Source: Pelolinea submarina | GTDB taxonomy: Bacteria > Chloroflexota > Anaerolineae > Anaerolineales > Anaerolineaceae | Direction of reading: 5' to 3' | Length of the DNA: 64,000 nt | NCBI RefSeq assembly: GCF_003966975.1 | Contig: NZ_AP018437.1 | Span: 682,001-746,000, forward strand | In this document: positions 51,319 through 60,325 of the stretch, in pieces | Layout: every line of letters starts with the position of its first letter | How positions within the stretch are numbered: position 1 is the first letter of the stretch | Translations under genes and position numbers: made by a program | The notes under the pieces: model-generated | The model's database searches: none | Told to the model about the DNA's origin: nothing | The model's input: only the letters and a program-made list of their open reading frames with translations

Positions 51319-52800
51319 ATGAACGATGACCTTTTTTCTGCAGCGGAAGCCCTCACGTTTGATGACCTGCTGATCGAACCGGGATACAGCCAGACACTGC
51401 CCTCGCAAATGGATGTGCGCGCGCGTTTGGCCGGCGATATCTGGCTGAATATCCCCATCCTTTCAGCGGCCATGGACACCGTCACAGAGGCGCGCATGGC
51501 CATCGCCCTGGCACGCGAAGGCGGCATCGGTATCATTCACCGCAACCTGTCGCCGGAGGCGCAGGCAAAAGAGGTGGAAATCGTCAAACGCTCGGAATCC
51601 GGGATGATTTCGGATCCGATCACGTTAACCCAGGACGCAACCCTGCAAGATGCGGAAGCAATCATGGCAAGCTTTCATATCAGCGGTATTCCGATAGTGA
51701 TGAAAGATTCGCAAAAATTGGTCGGCATCATCACCAACCGGGATATCCGCTTCGCCGAAAGCAAGGATGTTACCCGGCCGGTGTCCGATTTTATGACGCG
51801 CGAGGGATTGGTCACCGCGCCGCTGGGCACCACGCTGGAACAGGCGAAAAGCATCCTGCAAGAACATCGCATTGAGAAGCTGCCGCTGGTGGACGATAAA
51901 GGCAACTTGCAGGGATTGATCACAGTTAAGGATATCCAGAAAAGCATCCAATATCCGAATGCTTCCAAGGACAGCCAGGGGCGGCTGCTGGTTGGCGCGG
52001 CGGTCGGCGTAGGCGCCGACCTGGAACTGCGCGCAGAGCTGATGGCATCCAAAGGCGTGGACGTCCTGGTGGTGGACACTGCTCACGGGCATTCGGCCGG
52101 TGTGGTCAAAGCCATCCAGCGCATCAAAGCCGTGCTGCCGGCAATGCCTGTCATTGGCGGGAATGTGGTCACGGCGGAAGGAACGCAGGCATTAATCAAG
52201 GCCGGGGCAGACGCGGTCAAGGTGGGTGTGGGCGCCGGTTCGATTTGCACCACACGCATCATTTCAGGCGCGGGCATGCCGCAGATGACGGCTATCCATG
52301 CCTGCGCGGTGGCAGCCCGATCGGCCGGAATTCCGATTATCGCGGACGGCGGCATCAAACACAGCGGCGATATTGTCAAAGCCATGACGGCCGGGGCGGA
52401 AACGGTTATGCTGGGCAGCCTGCTGGCCGGATTGGACGAGGCACCCGGTGATTTGGTCCTTTATGAAGGACGCCAATTTAAAACTTATCGCGGCATGGGC
52501 AGTGTGGGCGCCCTACAGGGTTACGGGCGCGACCGCTATGGCAGCGGGCAGGGTGAGGCCCGCAAACTGGTTCCTGAAGGGATTGAGGGCATGATTGCCT
52601 ATAAAGGTGCTTTGAGCGATTACGTTTACCAGCTGATTGGCGGTTTACGCTCCGGCATGGGTTACGCGGGCGCGACCTGCCTGGAAGACCTGCGCAGCAA
52701 AACGCGCCTGGTGCGTATTACCAATGCCGGACTAATCGAAAGCCATCCGCACGATGTTACCATCACGCGCGACGCGCCCAATTACCAGCGCGGTAATTAG
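51319..52800 (+). CDS. guaB: IMP dehydrogenase
   Basis: 493 residues. The N-terminal [12 protein letters not shown] and [28 protein letters not shown], two CBS domains between about 95 and 210 ([36 protein letters not shown]), and the catalytic cysteine in GAGSICTTR identify it. It oxidises IMP to XMP with NAD in guanine nucleotide synthesis. [10 protein letters not shown] and [10 protein letters not shown] are family motifs. Its stop overlaps by four bases the stop of the convergent DUF998 gene. Standalone gene. Confidence 0.96.
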   Translation: MNDDLFSAAEALTFDDLLIEPGYSQTLPSQMDVRARLAGDIWLNIPILSAAMDTVTEARMAIALAREGGIGIIHRNLSPEAQAKEVEIVKRSESGMISDPITLTQDATLQDAEAIMASFHISGIPIVMKDSQKLVGIITNRDIRFAESKDVTRPVSDFMTREGLVTAPLGTTLEQAKSILQEHRIEKLPLVDDKGNLQGLITVKDIQKSIQYPNASKDSQGRLLVGAAVGVGADLELRAELMASKGVDVLVVDTAHGHSAGVVKAIQRIKAVLPAMPVIGGNVVTAEGTQALIKAGADAVKVGVGAGSICTTRIISGAGMPQMTAIHACAVAARSAGIPIIADGGIKHSGDIVKAMTAGAETVMLGSLLAGLDEAPGDLVLYEGRQFKTYRGMGSVGALQGYGRDRYGSGQGEARKLVPEGIEGMIAYKGALSDYVYQLIGGLRSGMGYAGATCLEDLRSKTRLVRITNAGLIESHPHDVTITRDAPNYQRGN

Positions 52801-53417
52801 ACCGCGGAATCGTGTTTAAGTAAGTTGATCGAGACCACCAGCAGCCACAGCATAAAGGCGCCGATGGTGGTGCGTTCCAGAATGCCGAAAATAGCAGGCA
52901 GCTGGGTGGTGCCGGCTGCGGTCAAGCCGCCGCTGACGAATACGATTGCGCCCATCACCAGCGAGAAAACGCGCAAACCGGAGCCGTAAGGCAGTTTGCG
53001 GAACCCGGCCGCGGCGAAAAAGATGGCGAAGATGGTACCCAGCGAGGTAACGCCTGCCAGCACCAGATGCATGCTGCCGGTGAAAGTGAGCGGTTCACCG
53101 ATGGGATCCTGGCGAAAGAATTTCATTAACAGACCGGCCGCTGCGCAGGCTGCCAGAGCGACGCCGCTGATGCTCAGCGGACGGTTGCCGGCTTTACCCC
53201 AGCGCAGGCTGAATCCGATGCTGAAAGTCAGCAGCAGGAAGCCGTAGATGGTGAAGAGAGCGTCCATCAAGGCGAGGTTGGGCGCGCCAGCCATGGTCAG
53301 CTCGCTGATAGCCTGCCGCATGTGGCTGTAGCCCGGCCACAACGCACCGCCCAGAACGACGTTGAAAACGTACAGCAGGGGCGTCAGGATACCTATAGCA
53401 TATAAGTATTTTTTCAT
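52797..53417 (-). CDS. DUF998-family membrane protein
   Basis: 206 residues with six predicted membrane helices. [38 protein letters not shown] is the hallmark of the DUF998 group (Tyr-Xaa-His and the AISEL segment). Function of the family is unknown. Start ATG 53417 follows AGGTTCTT. Convergent with guaB; no other gene in its operon. Confidence 0.85.
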   Translation of the reverse strand: MKKYLYAIGILTPLLYVFNVVLGGALWPGYSHMRQAISELTMAGAPNLALMDALFTIYGFLLLTFSIGFSLRWGKAGNRPLSISGVALAACAAAGLLMKFFRQDPIGEPLTFTGSMHLVLAGVTSLGTIFAIFFAAAGFRKLPYGSGLRVFSLVMGAIVFVSGGLTAAGTTQLPAIFGILERTTIGAFMLWLLVVSINLLKHDSAV

Positions 53418-53816
53418 AAGAACCTCAGGTAATTAGAATAAGAGGTGGGATAAGTTAATAATAGGAAAGTTTATCAGGTTTGTAAAAATTTGCGCAGGAG
53501 AAAAACAAGCGGTTGTTTTTGTCCAAAATTTCACGGCGGGTGGGTTTCCAGCAGGCTGAATCCGCAGCTTTGCCAAAAACGCAGACCGTTCCCCCAGCAT
53601 CAGTTCCTCGAAGCCAGTTTGTCCAGCGGACCACGCAAATGCTTCCAGCGTAAAGACGACCGGCAGGGTTGGTATAAAAGCAGCAAAGGGGGTCATTATC
53701 TGGTTTATGAATTTACCAGAGAGAAAAATCCATGAGTGCAAAAGTCCTGCGCCGCAGATTCATGGATTAAAATGGACTGACCTGAAAAGATTCCAAAAAG
53801 CAGGAGCGTTGAACAT
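53418..53816. other. Gap with possible acetyltransferase remnant and a 9-bp inverted repeat
   Basis: On the minus strand at about 53524-53575 a short frame reads GLRFWQSCGFSLLETHPP, like the end of a GNAT acetyltransferase, but stops break the frame upstream. At 53727-53768 AATCCATGA is repeated inverted. No intact gene supported. Confidence 0.4.
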
Positions 53817-54095
53817 ATGAAAACCACAGTAAATGAAGAGATGTTGAATAAAATCGTTGCATTGCTGACGATTTATCAAAAAAGCATGAACCCCGCCAGC
53901 AAGGAGGAATACCTTGACTACGCAATCAGAAGGGTAGACGTTGAAAAAGCGCTGAAAGCCATTGGCACCCAGCTGGATAATGAAGGCAGTATTTTGTTAA
54001 TGCGGGGTACCTTTTTACAGGTGAAACGGCGGGACGCGCTTTTGGCTTCGTATCTGCAAACCATCTGGAATGGGGTGGGCTGCTGGCCGGCTTGA
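53817..54095 (+). CDS. Small hypothetical protein
   Basis: 92 residues, soluble, with the central segment LDYAIRRVDVEKALKAIGTQLDNEGSILLMRGTFL. I recognise no family. AGGAG lies ten bases upstream of the ATG. It precedes the cytidine deaminase gene by 65 bases on the same strand and may share its transcript. Reading frame clean, codon use like its neighbours. Confidence 0.5.
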   Translation: MKTTVNEEMLNKIVALLTIYQKSMNPASKEEYLDYAIRRVDVEKALKAIGTQLDNEGSILLMRGTFLQVKRRDALLASYLQTIWNGVGCWPA

Positions 54096-54160
54096 CCTTT
54101 AACAGGAACATTTATCCGTTTGGATAGTTTATTAATAGGATTGCCTGAGAGGAAGAGAAC

Positions 54161-54577
54161 ATGATTGATACTGAAATGAAAACCAAATTGCTGGCTGCTG
54201 CGGTCAAAGCGGCTAAAAATTCGTACAGCCCTTACTCGCATTTTGCGGTGGGCGCGGCTATCCTAACCAAGGGCGGCAATATCTACCAGGGCACCAATAT
54301 TGAGAATGTGTCTTACGGCGGGACGGTATGCGCCGAACGCGTGGCAGTCTGGAAGGCGGTTTCGGAAGGCGAACTTGAAATGGAAGCCATTGCGGTGGTT
54401 GGCCCGGGAACCAAAGAAGCCTATCCCTGCGCGATGTGCCGCCAGGTGCTGCTGGAATTCGGCCTGGATATGCTGGTGATCAGCGGCGACGAACAGGGCA
54501 ACTACATGGGCGAGCGCACGCTGCGCGAACTGGTGCCCTTCCCCTTTACCCCCAGCGCGCTGCTGGGAGAACAATAA
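54161..54577 (+). CDS. cdd: Cytidine deaminase
   Basis: 138 residues. NSYSPYSHFAVGAAI at the N-terminus, NIENVSYGGTVCAERVA with the zinc cysteine and catalytic Glu, and YPCAMCRQVLLEF with the other two cysteines. It deaminates cytidine and deoxycytidine for pyrimidine salvage, as a tetramer. GAGGAAGAG lies before the ATG. A strong terminator follows its stop. Confidence 0.95.
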   Translation: MIDTEMKTKLLAAAVKAAKNSYSPYSHFAVGAAILTKGGNIYQGTNIENVSYGGTVCAERVAVWKAVSEGELEMEAIAVVGPGTKEAYPCAMCRQVLLEFGLDMLVISGDEQGNYMGERTLRELVPFPFTPSALLGEQ

Positions 54578-54599
54578 GCGCGAAATCCTTGTGTAAATC

Positions 54600-54637
54600 A
54601 GAAATCCCCATCCATTGGATGGGGATTTCTTTCTTTA
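54600..54637 (+). terminator. Terminator after cdd
   Basis: AGAAATCCCCATCC and its exact complement around ATT, then a T-rich tail. Confidence 0.92.
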
Positions 54638-54644
54638 TAAATGC

Positions 54645-54697
54645 TTGACAATTTTTGAACAACGCATAAAATAACATCTGAACATATATTCAGGTGT
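54645..54697 (+). promoter_or_regulatory. Promoter and ArsR-type operator before the metal sensor gene
   Basis: TTGACA at 54645-54650, 16 bases, TAAAAT at 54667-54672. Next to it, 54674-54697 is an imperfect 24-base palindrome centred on CTGAACATATATTCAG, like the ArsR/SmtB 12-2-12 sites. It ends five bases before the ATG. Confidence 0.7.
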
Positions 54698-54702
54698 AGA
54701 TA

Positions 54703-55011
54703 ATGAAGGAAGAAGAAGAAAATATATTGGATGAACACATTGCGGCGCACGTAGCTGAATTATTCAGCGCATTCAGCGATGCCAGCCGGGTTCGTATCAT
54801 CTCTGCCATTACGGACCAGGAATTAAACGTAAATTCGTTGGCGCAGATGGTTGGGATCAGCGAATCGGCAGTATCGCATCACATGAGACATTTACGTCAA
54901 ATGGGAATTGTTAAAGCCCACCGAAAAGGCAAAGAAGTCTTCTACAGCGTGGAAGACGACCATATCATTGCTCTCTTCAAACAGGGAGTAAACCACATTA
55001 AGAGCGGGTAA
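54703..55011 (+). CDS. ArsR/SmtB-family regulator
   Basis: 102 residues. LFSAFSDASRVRIISAITDQELNVNSLAQMVGISESAVSHHMRHLRQMGIVKAHRKGKEVFYSVEDDHIIALF is a full winged helix. The usual ELCV-type cysteine pair of the DNA-recognition helix is absent (ELNVNSL), so arsenic-type sensing is unlikely. Acidic and His residues at the C-terminus (DDHIIALFKQGVNH) fit the alpha-5 metal site of SmtB/CzrA-type sensors, which bind zinc and similar metals. It lies 30 bases before the P-type ATPase gene and most likely controls it. Confidence 0.9.
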   Translation: MKEEEENILDEHIAAHVAELFSAFSDASRVRIISAITDQELNVNSLAQMVGISESAVSHHMRHLRQMGIVKAHRKGKEVFYSVEDDHIIALFKQGVNHIKSG

Positions 55012-55041
55012 GCTCTGAATTTATTTCAGGAGACAGACACA

Positions 55042-57528
55042 ATGGAACGAAAAAGAGAAGCTGAAATGCTGGGTATTTCGGCTAATGAAAAATTTACCGG
55101 TTTAAGTTCGGAAGAAGTAACCGACCAACGGAAAATCTATGGAATGAACAAATTACCGGAGAAAAAAGGTACCAGCCCCTGGTCGATTTTGATTTCACAA
55201 TTTAAAAGCCCATTGGTTTACATTATCCTATTCGCGGCATTAGTGTCCCTGATCGTAGGGGAATATGGCGACTTTGCTATCATCATGGTGGTTGTGGTGG
55301 CGGACGTTATCCTGGGATTTGTGCAAGAATATCGCGCACAGCAGACCTACGAAGCGTTAAAAGGATTGTTAAAACCCACCACCACAGTCATCCGCAACGG
55401 CGAAAGAGAAGAAGTGGAAATCTGGGAGCTGGTTCCGGGTGATTTAGTGATCCTTACCAACGGAGAACGCGTTCCGGCCGATGGAAAACTGCTGGAGGGT
55501 TTACAGGTTACGCTTAATGAGGCAATCCTGACCGGCGAAAGCGACGCGGTCAAGAAGACTGAACTGGAAGGCAATAATGCCCTGTACATGGGCACCACGC
55601 TTTGCTCCGGGCGCGCGATCATGAAAGTGACCTATATCGGTATTGAGACCGAATTGGGAAAGATCGCTTCCAGTTTGCAGGAACATGAAGAAGAGGAAAC
55701 ACCGCTGCAGGTGCGCTTAAAGGCCTTCAGCAAGACCTTGACCATTCTCGTGGTGGCCATTACAGCCGCCATCCTGGTTTCCGGTTTAATAATGGGCAAG
55801 GAATTCCTGAGCATGCTGGAAACTTCTATTATTTTGGCGATTGCCGCTGTTCCGGAAGGACTTTTGATTGCGGTAACAGTCATCCAGGTATTGGGAATGA
55901 AAAAGATTTTGAAACGGAACGGCCTGGTTAAACGCCTGTTGGCAGTGGAAACACTGGGCTCCGTTTCAGTGATTTGTACCGATAAAACCGGGACATTAAC
56001 CGAAGGCAACATGCGCGTGACGCAGACCGACTTCAATGATGAACAGCGCGCATTTCAGGTGATGCTGCTGTGCAACGACCTGGAAGGGCCGGTGGATGTG
56101 GCTTTGTGGGATTACGGACAGGCCTATAAATCTGATCATCTGAATAGCTTTATTGAAAAGTCGGCTCGAATTACCGAGGAAATGTTCAGCAGTGAGACTA
56201 AATTCATGGCAACTCAGTACAAGACCACTGAAGGTGATTTGTGCTACCTGAAGGGTGCGCCTGAGATTGTTATGACCATGTGCGAAATCGATAATGACCG
56301 GCAAGATAGGCTGCTGACACAAATCGACGAGTGGGCCGGCAAGGGATTACGACTGCTGGGCCTGGCCTGGCGGATGGGCGGGTCGCTTGAAGAGAAGAGC
56401 AGCTATCAATGGCTGGGATTGGTTGGAATGGAAGATCCTGTGCGCGAAGGTGTCCAGGAATCCATCCATTTAGCCCGGCACGCGGGTATCCAGGTGAAGA
56501 TGATTACGGGCGACTACCGTTTGACCGCCGAACGAGTGGCTCTGAATATCGGTTTGATGGAAGATGGAGACCGCATCATCGAAGGCGAGCAGCTTCAAAA
56601 ACTCAGCGACCTGGAATTGAGACGCGAAGTGAAAAACATTAGTGTGTTTTCGCGTATTCGCCCCAATGACAAGCTGCGCATTGTGAAGGCATTGCAGGAA
56701 AACGGTGAAGTCACCGCCATGATTGGCGATGGCGTCAATGACGCGCCGGCATTACAGCGCGCCAACATTGGCGTGGTAGTCAACGAAGCTACCGACGTTG
56801 CCAAGGAAACGGCCGATCTGATCCTGATTGACAGCAACTTCAAGACCATTGTGGCAGCCATTGAAGAGGGCCGCATCATCTTCGAAAACATCCGCAAGGT
56901 GGTGGCTTACACATTGTCCAACTCGTTCGCGGAAGTGCTGACTATCTTCATGGCGATGCTGTTTAACTGGCCGGCGCCTTTGGCTGTGGCGCAGATCCTT
57001 TGGATCCACCTGATCTGCGACGGACCTTCGGATATTGTGCTTGGCTTTGAACCGAAGGAAGAGGGCATCATGGACGAAGCGCCCAAATCGCTCAAGGAAC
57101 CCATCCTGACGCGCCTGGGTGCAACGCTGATCGCGATTATCAGTATATCCAGTGCAGCTTTTGCCTTGTCGATGTTTGGGCATTTCTATGCGGTGCATCA
57201 CAACCCGGCGGAAGGTCAAAGCATCGCTTTTGCCAGTTTCGCGATTAACTCGATGGTTTACATCTTTGCTTACCGCAGCATGCGCAAATCCATCTTCAAG
57301 AGCGGGCCGATTTCACGCAACAAGCCGCTGGTGTGGTCTGTGATTGCAGGACTGTTGACGGCTTTGATAGCGTTTATCGTCAAGCCGATTCGCAATCTGC
57401 TGGGAATTGTGCCGCTGAATGTAACGGAATGGCTGAATGTGGTGGGTGTGGCGCTATCGCTGCTGATTATCGTGGAAATCGGTAAGGCTATCAGCCTGAA
57501 GGTCCATGCCAGAAAGAGCGCCGTATAA
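55042..57528 (+). CDS. P2-type cation-transporting ATPase
   Basis: 828 residues. Phosphorylation site D314 in ICTDKTGTLT, TGES at 164-167, MITGDYRLTAERV and GDGVNDAP. The membrane motif PEGLL at 271-275 is the M4 signature of P2-type (calcium-type) pumps, not the CPC of P1B metal pumps. No N-terminal metal-binding domain. The M6 segment reads WIHLICDGPSDIVLGFEP, unlike the usual NLVTDGLPA of calcium pumps. Linked to an ArsR/SmtB-type sensor, so the ion may be a transition metal rather than calcium. Ion not determined. Confidence 0.9.
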   Translation: MERKREAEMLGISANEKFTGLSSEEVTDQRKIYGMNKLPEKKGTSPWSILISQFKSPLVYIILFAALVSLIVGEYGDFAIIMVVVVADVILGFVQEYRAQQTYEALKGLLKPTTTVIRNGEREEVEIWELVPGDLVILTNGERVPADGKLLEGLQVTLNEAILTGESDAVKKTELEGNNALYMGTTLCSGRAIMKVTYIGIETELGKIASSLQEHEEEETPLQVRLKAFSKTLTILVVAITAAILVSGLIMGKEFLSMLETSIILAIAAVPEGLLIAVTVIQVLGMKKILKRNGLVKRLLAVETLGSVSVICTDKTGTLTEGNMRVTQTDFNDEQRAFQVMLLCNDLEGPVDVALWDYGQAYKSDHLNSFIEKSARITEEMFSSETKFMATQYKTTEGDLCYLKGAPEIVMTMCEIDNDRQDRLLTQIDEWAGKGLRLLGLAWRMGGSLEEKSSYQWLGLVGMEDPVREGVQESIHLARHAGIQVKMITGDYRLTAERVALNIGLMEDGDRIIEGEQLQKLSDLELRREVKNISVFSRIRPNDKLRIVKALQENGEVTAMIGDGVNDAPALQRANIGVVVNEATDVAKETADLILIDSNFKTIVAAIEEGRIIFENIRKVVAYTLSNSFAEVLTIFMAMLFNWPAPLAVAQILWIHLICDGPSDIVLGFEPKEEGIMDEAPKSLKEPILTRLGATLIAIISISSAAFALSMFGHFYAVHHNPAEGQSIAFASFAINSMVYIFAYRSMRKSIFKSGPISRNKPLVWSVIAGLLTALIAFIVKPIRNLLGIVPLNVTEWLNVVGVALSLLIIVEIGKAISLKVHARKSAV

Positions 57529-57544
57529 TTATATTGGTTTGAAA

Positions 57545-57577
57545 AAGAAGAGGCCTACCTGGCCTCTTCTTTTTTTT
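57545..57577 (+). terminator. Terminator of the ArsR-ATPase operon
   Basis: AAGAAGAGGCC and its exact complement, then eight T. Confidence 0.92.
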
Positions 57578-57645
57578 GTTGTCCGAAACGGAGCTGGGAT
57601 TGTGAAAATTTCTCCGATAGGGGAGCGCTGTTTCGAGTGAGAAAA

Positions 57646-58065
57646 TTACAACCCTTTGGCTGTAATTTGATACTGGAAATCATATCCAGCGGCTTGCGCT
57701 AATTCTTCGATTTTTCCACGCACGGTTTTGAAATCGAATTGGTAATCGTATTTCTTGCCGAATTGATTGGCTTGCTGCTCGATCACACTCTCCGAGCGTC
57801 CATCCTTGCCGGTTTTGAAGCTGGTTGTTGAAAAACTGGATCCGCTATTCGTCATACCCGAGGAACTTTCTTTCAGCATCTCGGTAAATTTGACCAATTT
57901 GTTGGCGTCGTCTACGCGGAACTTGGCTTCGTAACTCAGCTTTTCCTTTGATAAGAAAGCTTTGCGCTCCGCCACTACAAAAGCAAGGTCGCATACGCCT
58001 TTCTTCTCTTTAAAATCCGCGGGGATGCTGCCGGCATAACGTTTGATTTCCTCAATTAATGACAT
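57646..58065 (-). CDS. Small hypothetical protein
   Basis: 139 residues, soluble. I recognise no family. The protein has charged N- and C-terminal parts around a Ser/Thr-rich middle (SSSGMTNSGSSFSTTSF), which looks disordered. GGAGGATC lies upstream of ATG 58065. Stands alone between the ATPase operon and the GSDH lipoprotein, on the opposite strand. Confidence 0.6.
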   Translation of the reverse strand: MSLIEEIKRYAGSIPADFKEKKGVCDLAFVVAERKAFLSKEKLSYEAKFRVDDANKLVKFTEMLKESSSGMTNSGSSFSTTSFKTGKDGRSESVIEQQANQFGKKYDYQFDFKTVRGKIEELAQAAGYDFQYQITAKGL

Positions 58066-58180
58066 AGATCCTCCTTGATATTGACATTAATTATATATTA
58101 AGAAAAATTAATGCGATCTGATAGATTGTTAACTCCATTTCACTCCGGCGGCAAATAGAATCAGGTTAAGGAGTGATCTT

Positions 58181-59374
58181 ATGACTCAAAAAATACTTGT
58201 TATTTTCATGCTGCCGGTTTTGCTTACGGCAGCTTGCCAACCAATGCCTGCGGCTGCGGCCGAACCGGCAGTGGTGACCTACACTTCCACGGTTCCGGCA
58301 GACACCGTTACTCCCGCAACCACAGCCACTGTCCCGGCGGCCACCTCCTGGAAAGTTGAGGAAGTGGTGCAGGGACTGGAGATCCCCTGGAGCATCGTGT
58401 TCACCAGCCCTGAACGGCTGCTGGTCAGCGAACGGCCGGGACGCGTGCGTGAAATCGTGAATGGGCAGCTCAACCCGGAAGCGCTGTACACCTTCGCGGA
58501 CGTAGTTACCGTGGAGGAAACCGGCCTGATGGGCATGGTGTTGGATCCGAATTACAGCGAGAACAAGACCCTATACGCGTGCTATACCAGCCAGGACGCC
58601 AACGGCATGTTCGACCGGGTGGTGCGCATGACCGACAACGGCGACAGCCTGACGCTGGACGGGGTGCTGCTGGAAGGCATTCCGGCGGCCAAGTATCACG
58701 CCGGCTGCCGCCTGGGTATTGGCCCGGATGAGAAGCTCTACGTTACCAGCGGCGACGCGCGCGTGCCGTCTTCGGCGCAGGATTTGGATTCGCTGGCCGG
58801 CAAGATCCTGCGCATCAACCTGGACGGTTCTATTCCTGCCGATAATCCCCTCCCCGGTTCGCCGGTATATTCCTACGGCCACCGCAACCCGCAAGGCCTG
58901 GCCTGGCAGCCCGGCAGCGGCCGGTTGTATGCCGCCGAACACGGCCCCTCCGGCTCAGATGGTCCGGGAGGCGGCGATGAGATCAACCTGATCCAGCCGG
59001 GCGCCAACTACGGCTGGCCGCTGGTCTCGCACGACGCCACGCTGGAAGGGACCGAAAGTCCGCTGATCCAGTTCACCCCGGCGGTGGCGCCGGCCGCGGC
59101 CATGTTCTACAGTTCGGATGTACTGCCCATGTTTGAGGGTAAGTTTTTCTTCGGCGCGCTGCGCGGGGAAGGCGTGGTGATGGTTGATATTTCAACCGAA
59201 GATCCCACTGTTATTAACAGCGTGCAGTGGATCGTAAGCGATGTGGGCCGGGTGCGCGAGGTAGCCCAAAGCCCGGACGGATTGATTTACTTTACCACCA
59301 GCAACCAGGACGGGCGCGGAACTTACCGGGCGGGAGGCGACCGAGTGTATCGGATTGTGCCGGTTTACGAATAG
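58181..59374 (+). CDS. Lipoprotein of the glucose/sorbosone dehydrogenase (GSDH) family
   Basis: 397 residues. Signal peptide with lipobox LTAAC, Thr-Ala rich linker, then a six-bladed propeller: GLEIPWSIVFTSPERLLVSERPGRV, HAGCRLGIGPDEKLYVTSGD, YGHRNPQGLAW, AEHGPSGSDGPGGGDEINLIQPGANYGWP. These are the motifs of soluble PQQ-dependent aldose dehydrogenases (Asd/YliI). It would oxidise sugars outside the membrane if PQQ is available; no pqq genes are in the window. Monocistronic. Confidence 0.92.
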   Translation: MTQKILVIFMLPVLLTAACQPMPAAAAEPAVVTYTSTVPADTVTPATTATVPAATSWKVEEVVQGLEIPWSIVFTSPERLLVSERPGRVREIVNGQLNPEALYTFADVVTVEETGLMGMVLDPNYSENKTLYACYTSQDANGMFDRVVRMTDNGDSLTLDGVLLEGIPAAKYHAGCRLGIGPDEKLYVTSGDARVPSSAQDLDSLAGKILRINLDGSIPADNPLPGSPVYSYGHRNPQGLAWQPGSGRLYAAEHGPSGSDGPGGGDEINLIQPGANYGWPLVSHDATLEGTESPLIQFTPAVAPAAAMFYSSDVLPMFEGKFFFGALRGEGVVMVDISTEDPTVINSVQWIVSDVGRVREVAQSPDGLIYFTTSNQDGRGTYRAGGDRVYRIVPVYE

Positions 59375-59425
59375 TCATATCAGTAGAATCAGCCCGCGGA
59401 TAAAAGAATTGAAATTATTTGGCGG

Positions 59426-59484
59426 TTGACAATCTTTCCAAACTCCGTATAATAGGACGTAGTGGTATGAAGGTCATACCACTA
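59426..59484 (+). promoter_or_regulatory. Consensus promoter followed by a 25-base palindrome
   Basis: TTGACA at 59426-59431, 16 bases, TATAAT at 59448-59453. Directly after it, at 59460-59484, TAGTGGTATGA and its complement are separated by AGG. The palindrome covers the expected transcription start, so it is an operator or an mRNA 5' hairpin. Confidence 0.75.
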
Positions 59485-59513
59485 TACCAACAAGTGTAAT
59501 AAAAGGAGTTAAG

Positions 59514-60158
59514 ATGAAACAGAAATCTTTGTTTGTGATTGTCGCAGCAGCAATGCTGTTGGTTTCCTGCGGCGGGCAAAGCCAACCGGCTGCTCAGGCC
59601 GCTGAACCGGTACAACCCGAGCAGGCCCCGGTAGTCGCCCAGGAGCTTCCGACTGAAGGAGCAATGGAAGAAGCCGCCCCGGTCGAAGAGGCTCCGGCAG
59701 TGGAACAGGCGCCCGCCAGCTCAAACGGAACCATGACTTTCACCGCGCCGCAGGATTTGTTCACGCTGGAAATCCCGGATAATTGGACAGCCGAACGCGA
59801 TACCGCGACGATTGAGGACACTCAAATCGATACCTATACGGCGCCGGACGGGCATGCCTTTGTGCAATCCTTGGTGAACAGCACCGACGAAGGTACCAGC
59901 GCGGTTTTGAAGGCACAATACACACGCGATTATATGAAGCGTTTATATGGTTCTGATCTGCGTTTCGCCTCTGACGTTTCCCTGGCCGATGGACGCGAGA
60001 AGCTGGAGTGGTGGAGCGATATGAACAAGACCTCCGGTACCACCTATTTCAGCACCAAAGAAGGATACCTGTATTTTGCCACCACGGCTTACGAAGATGC
60101 GTATGAAAGCGACTACAAATCCGTGTTGCAGGATGTTGCGGATTCTTATTCCGAATAA
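59514..60158 (+). CDS. Lipoprotein of unknown function
   Basis: 214 residues. Lipobox LVSCG, a Pro-Glu-Ala rich linker of about 60 residues, then a domain that begins FTAPQDLFTLEIPDNWTAERD, like the PsbP/DUF1795-type fold in which an amphipathic protein strand follows a short start. No known function. Strong promoter and palindrome upstream point to regulated high expression. Confidence 0.75.
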   Translation: MKQKSLFVIVAAAMLLVSCGGQSQPAAQAAEPVQPEQAPVVAQELPTEGAMEEAAPVEEAPAVEQAPASSNGTMTFTAPQDLFTLEIPDNWTAERDTATIEDTQIDTYTAPDGHAFVQSLVNSTDEGTSAVLKAQYTRDYMKRLYGSDLRFASDVSLADGREKLEWWSDMNKTSGTTYFSTKEGYLYFATTAYEDAYESDYKSVLQDVADSYSE

Positions 60159-60176
60159 ACCCAGTTCGAACTAAAA

Positions 60177-60212
60177 GAAAAGACGGAAAATGCATTTTTT
60201 CCGTCTTTTTTA
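60177..60212 (+). terminator. Terminator after the lipoprotein
   Basis: AAAAGACGGAAAA and TTTTTCCGTCTTTT pair around a short loop, T run follows. Confidence 0.85.
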
Positions 60213-60254
60213 ATTAATTTTCCAGTTCATAATCTTAAAAATTCCTTCCGGCTC

Positions 60255-60319
60255 TTGACATGGCCTTTTTTGTTTGCTATTATGTTATCGATAACGGGAA
60301 CGATAACAGGAACGATAAC
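60255..60319 (+). promoter_or_regulatory. Promoter and phased operator array for the LacI regulator
   Basis: TTGACA at 60255-60260, 17 bases, TATTAT at 60278-60283. Then the palindrome GTTATCGATAAC at 60284-60295. CGATAAC recurs at 60289, 60301 and 60313, exactly 12 bases apart, with (A/G)GGAA between. The full site sits just past the -10 box. Confidence 0.8.
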
Positions 60320-60325
60320 ATTCTA

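Noticed and set aside
53433-53741. 102-codon minus-strand frame and an overlapping plus-strand frame
   Set aside because: No start signal and no domain. A fragment like a GNAT end is in another frame with stops, so at most a remnant.
60289-60319. Short direct repeats CGATAAC as a CRISPR or plasmid iteron
   Set aside because: Only three units in phase with a LacI palindrome directly at the promoter; an operator is the simpler reading.
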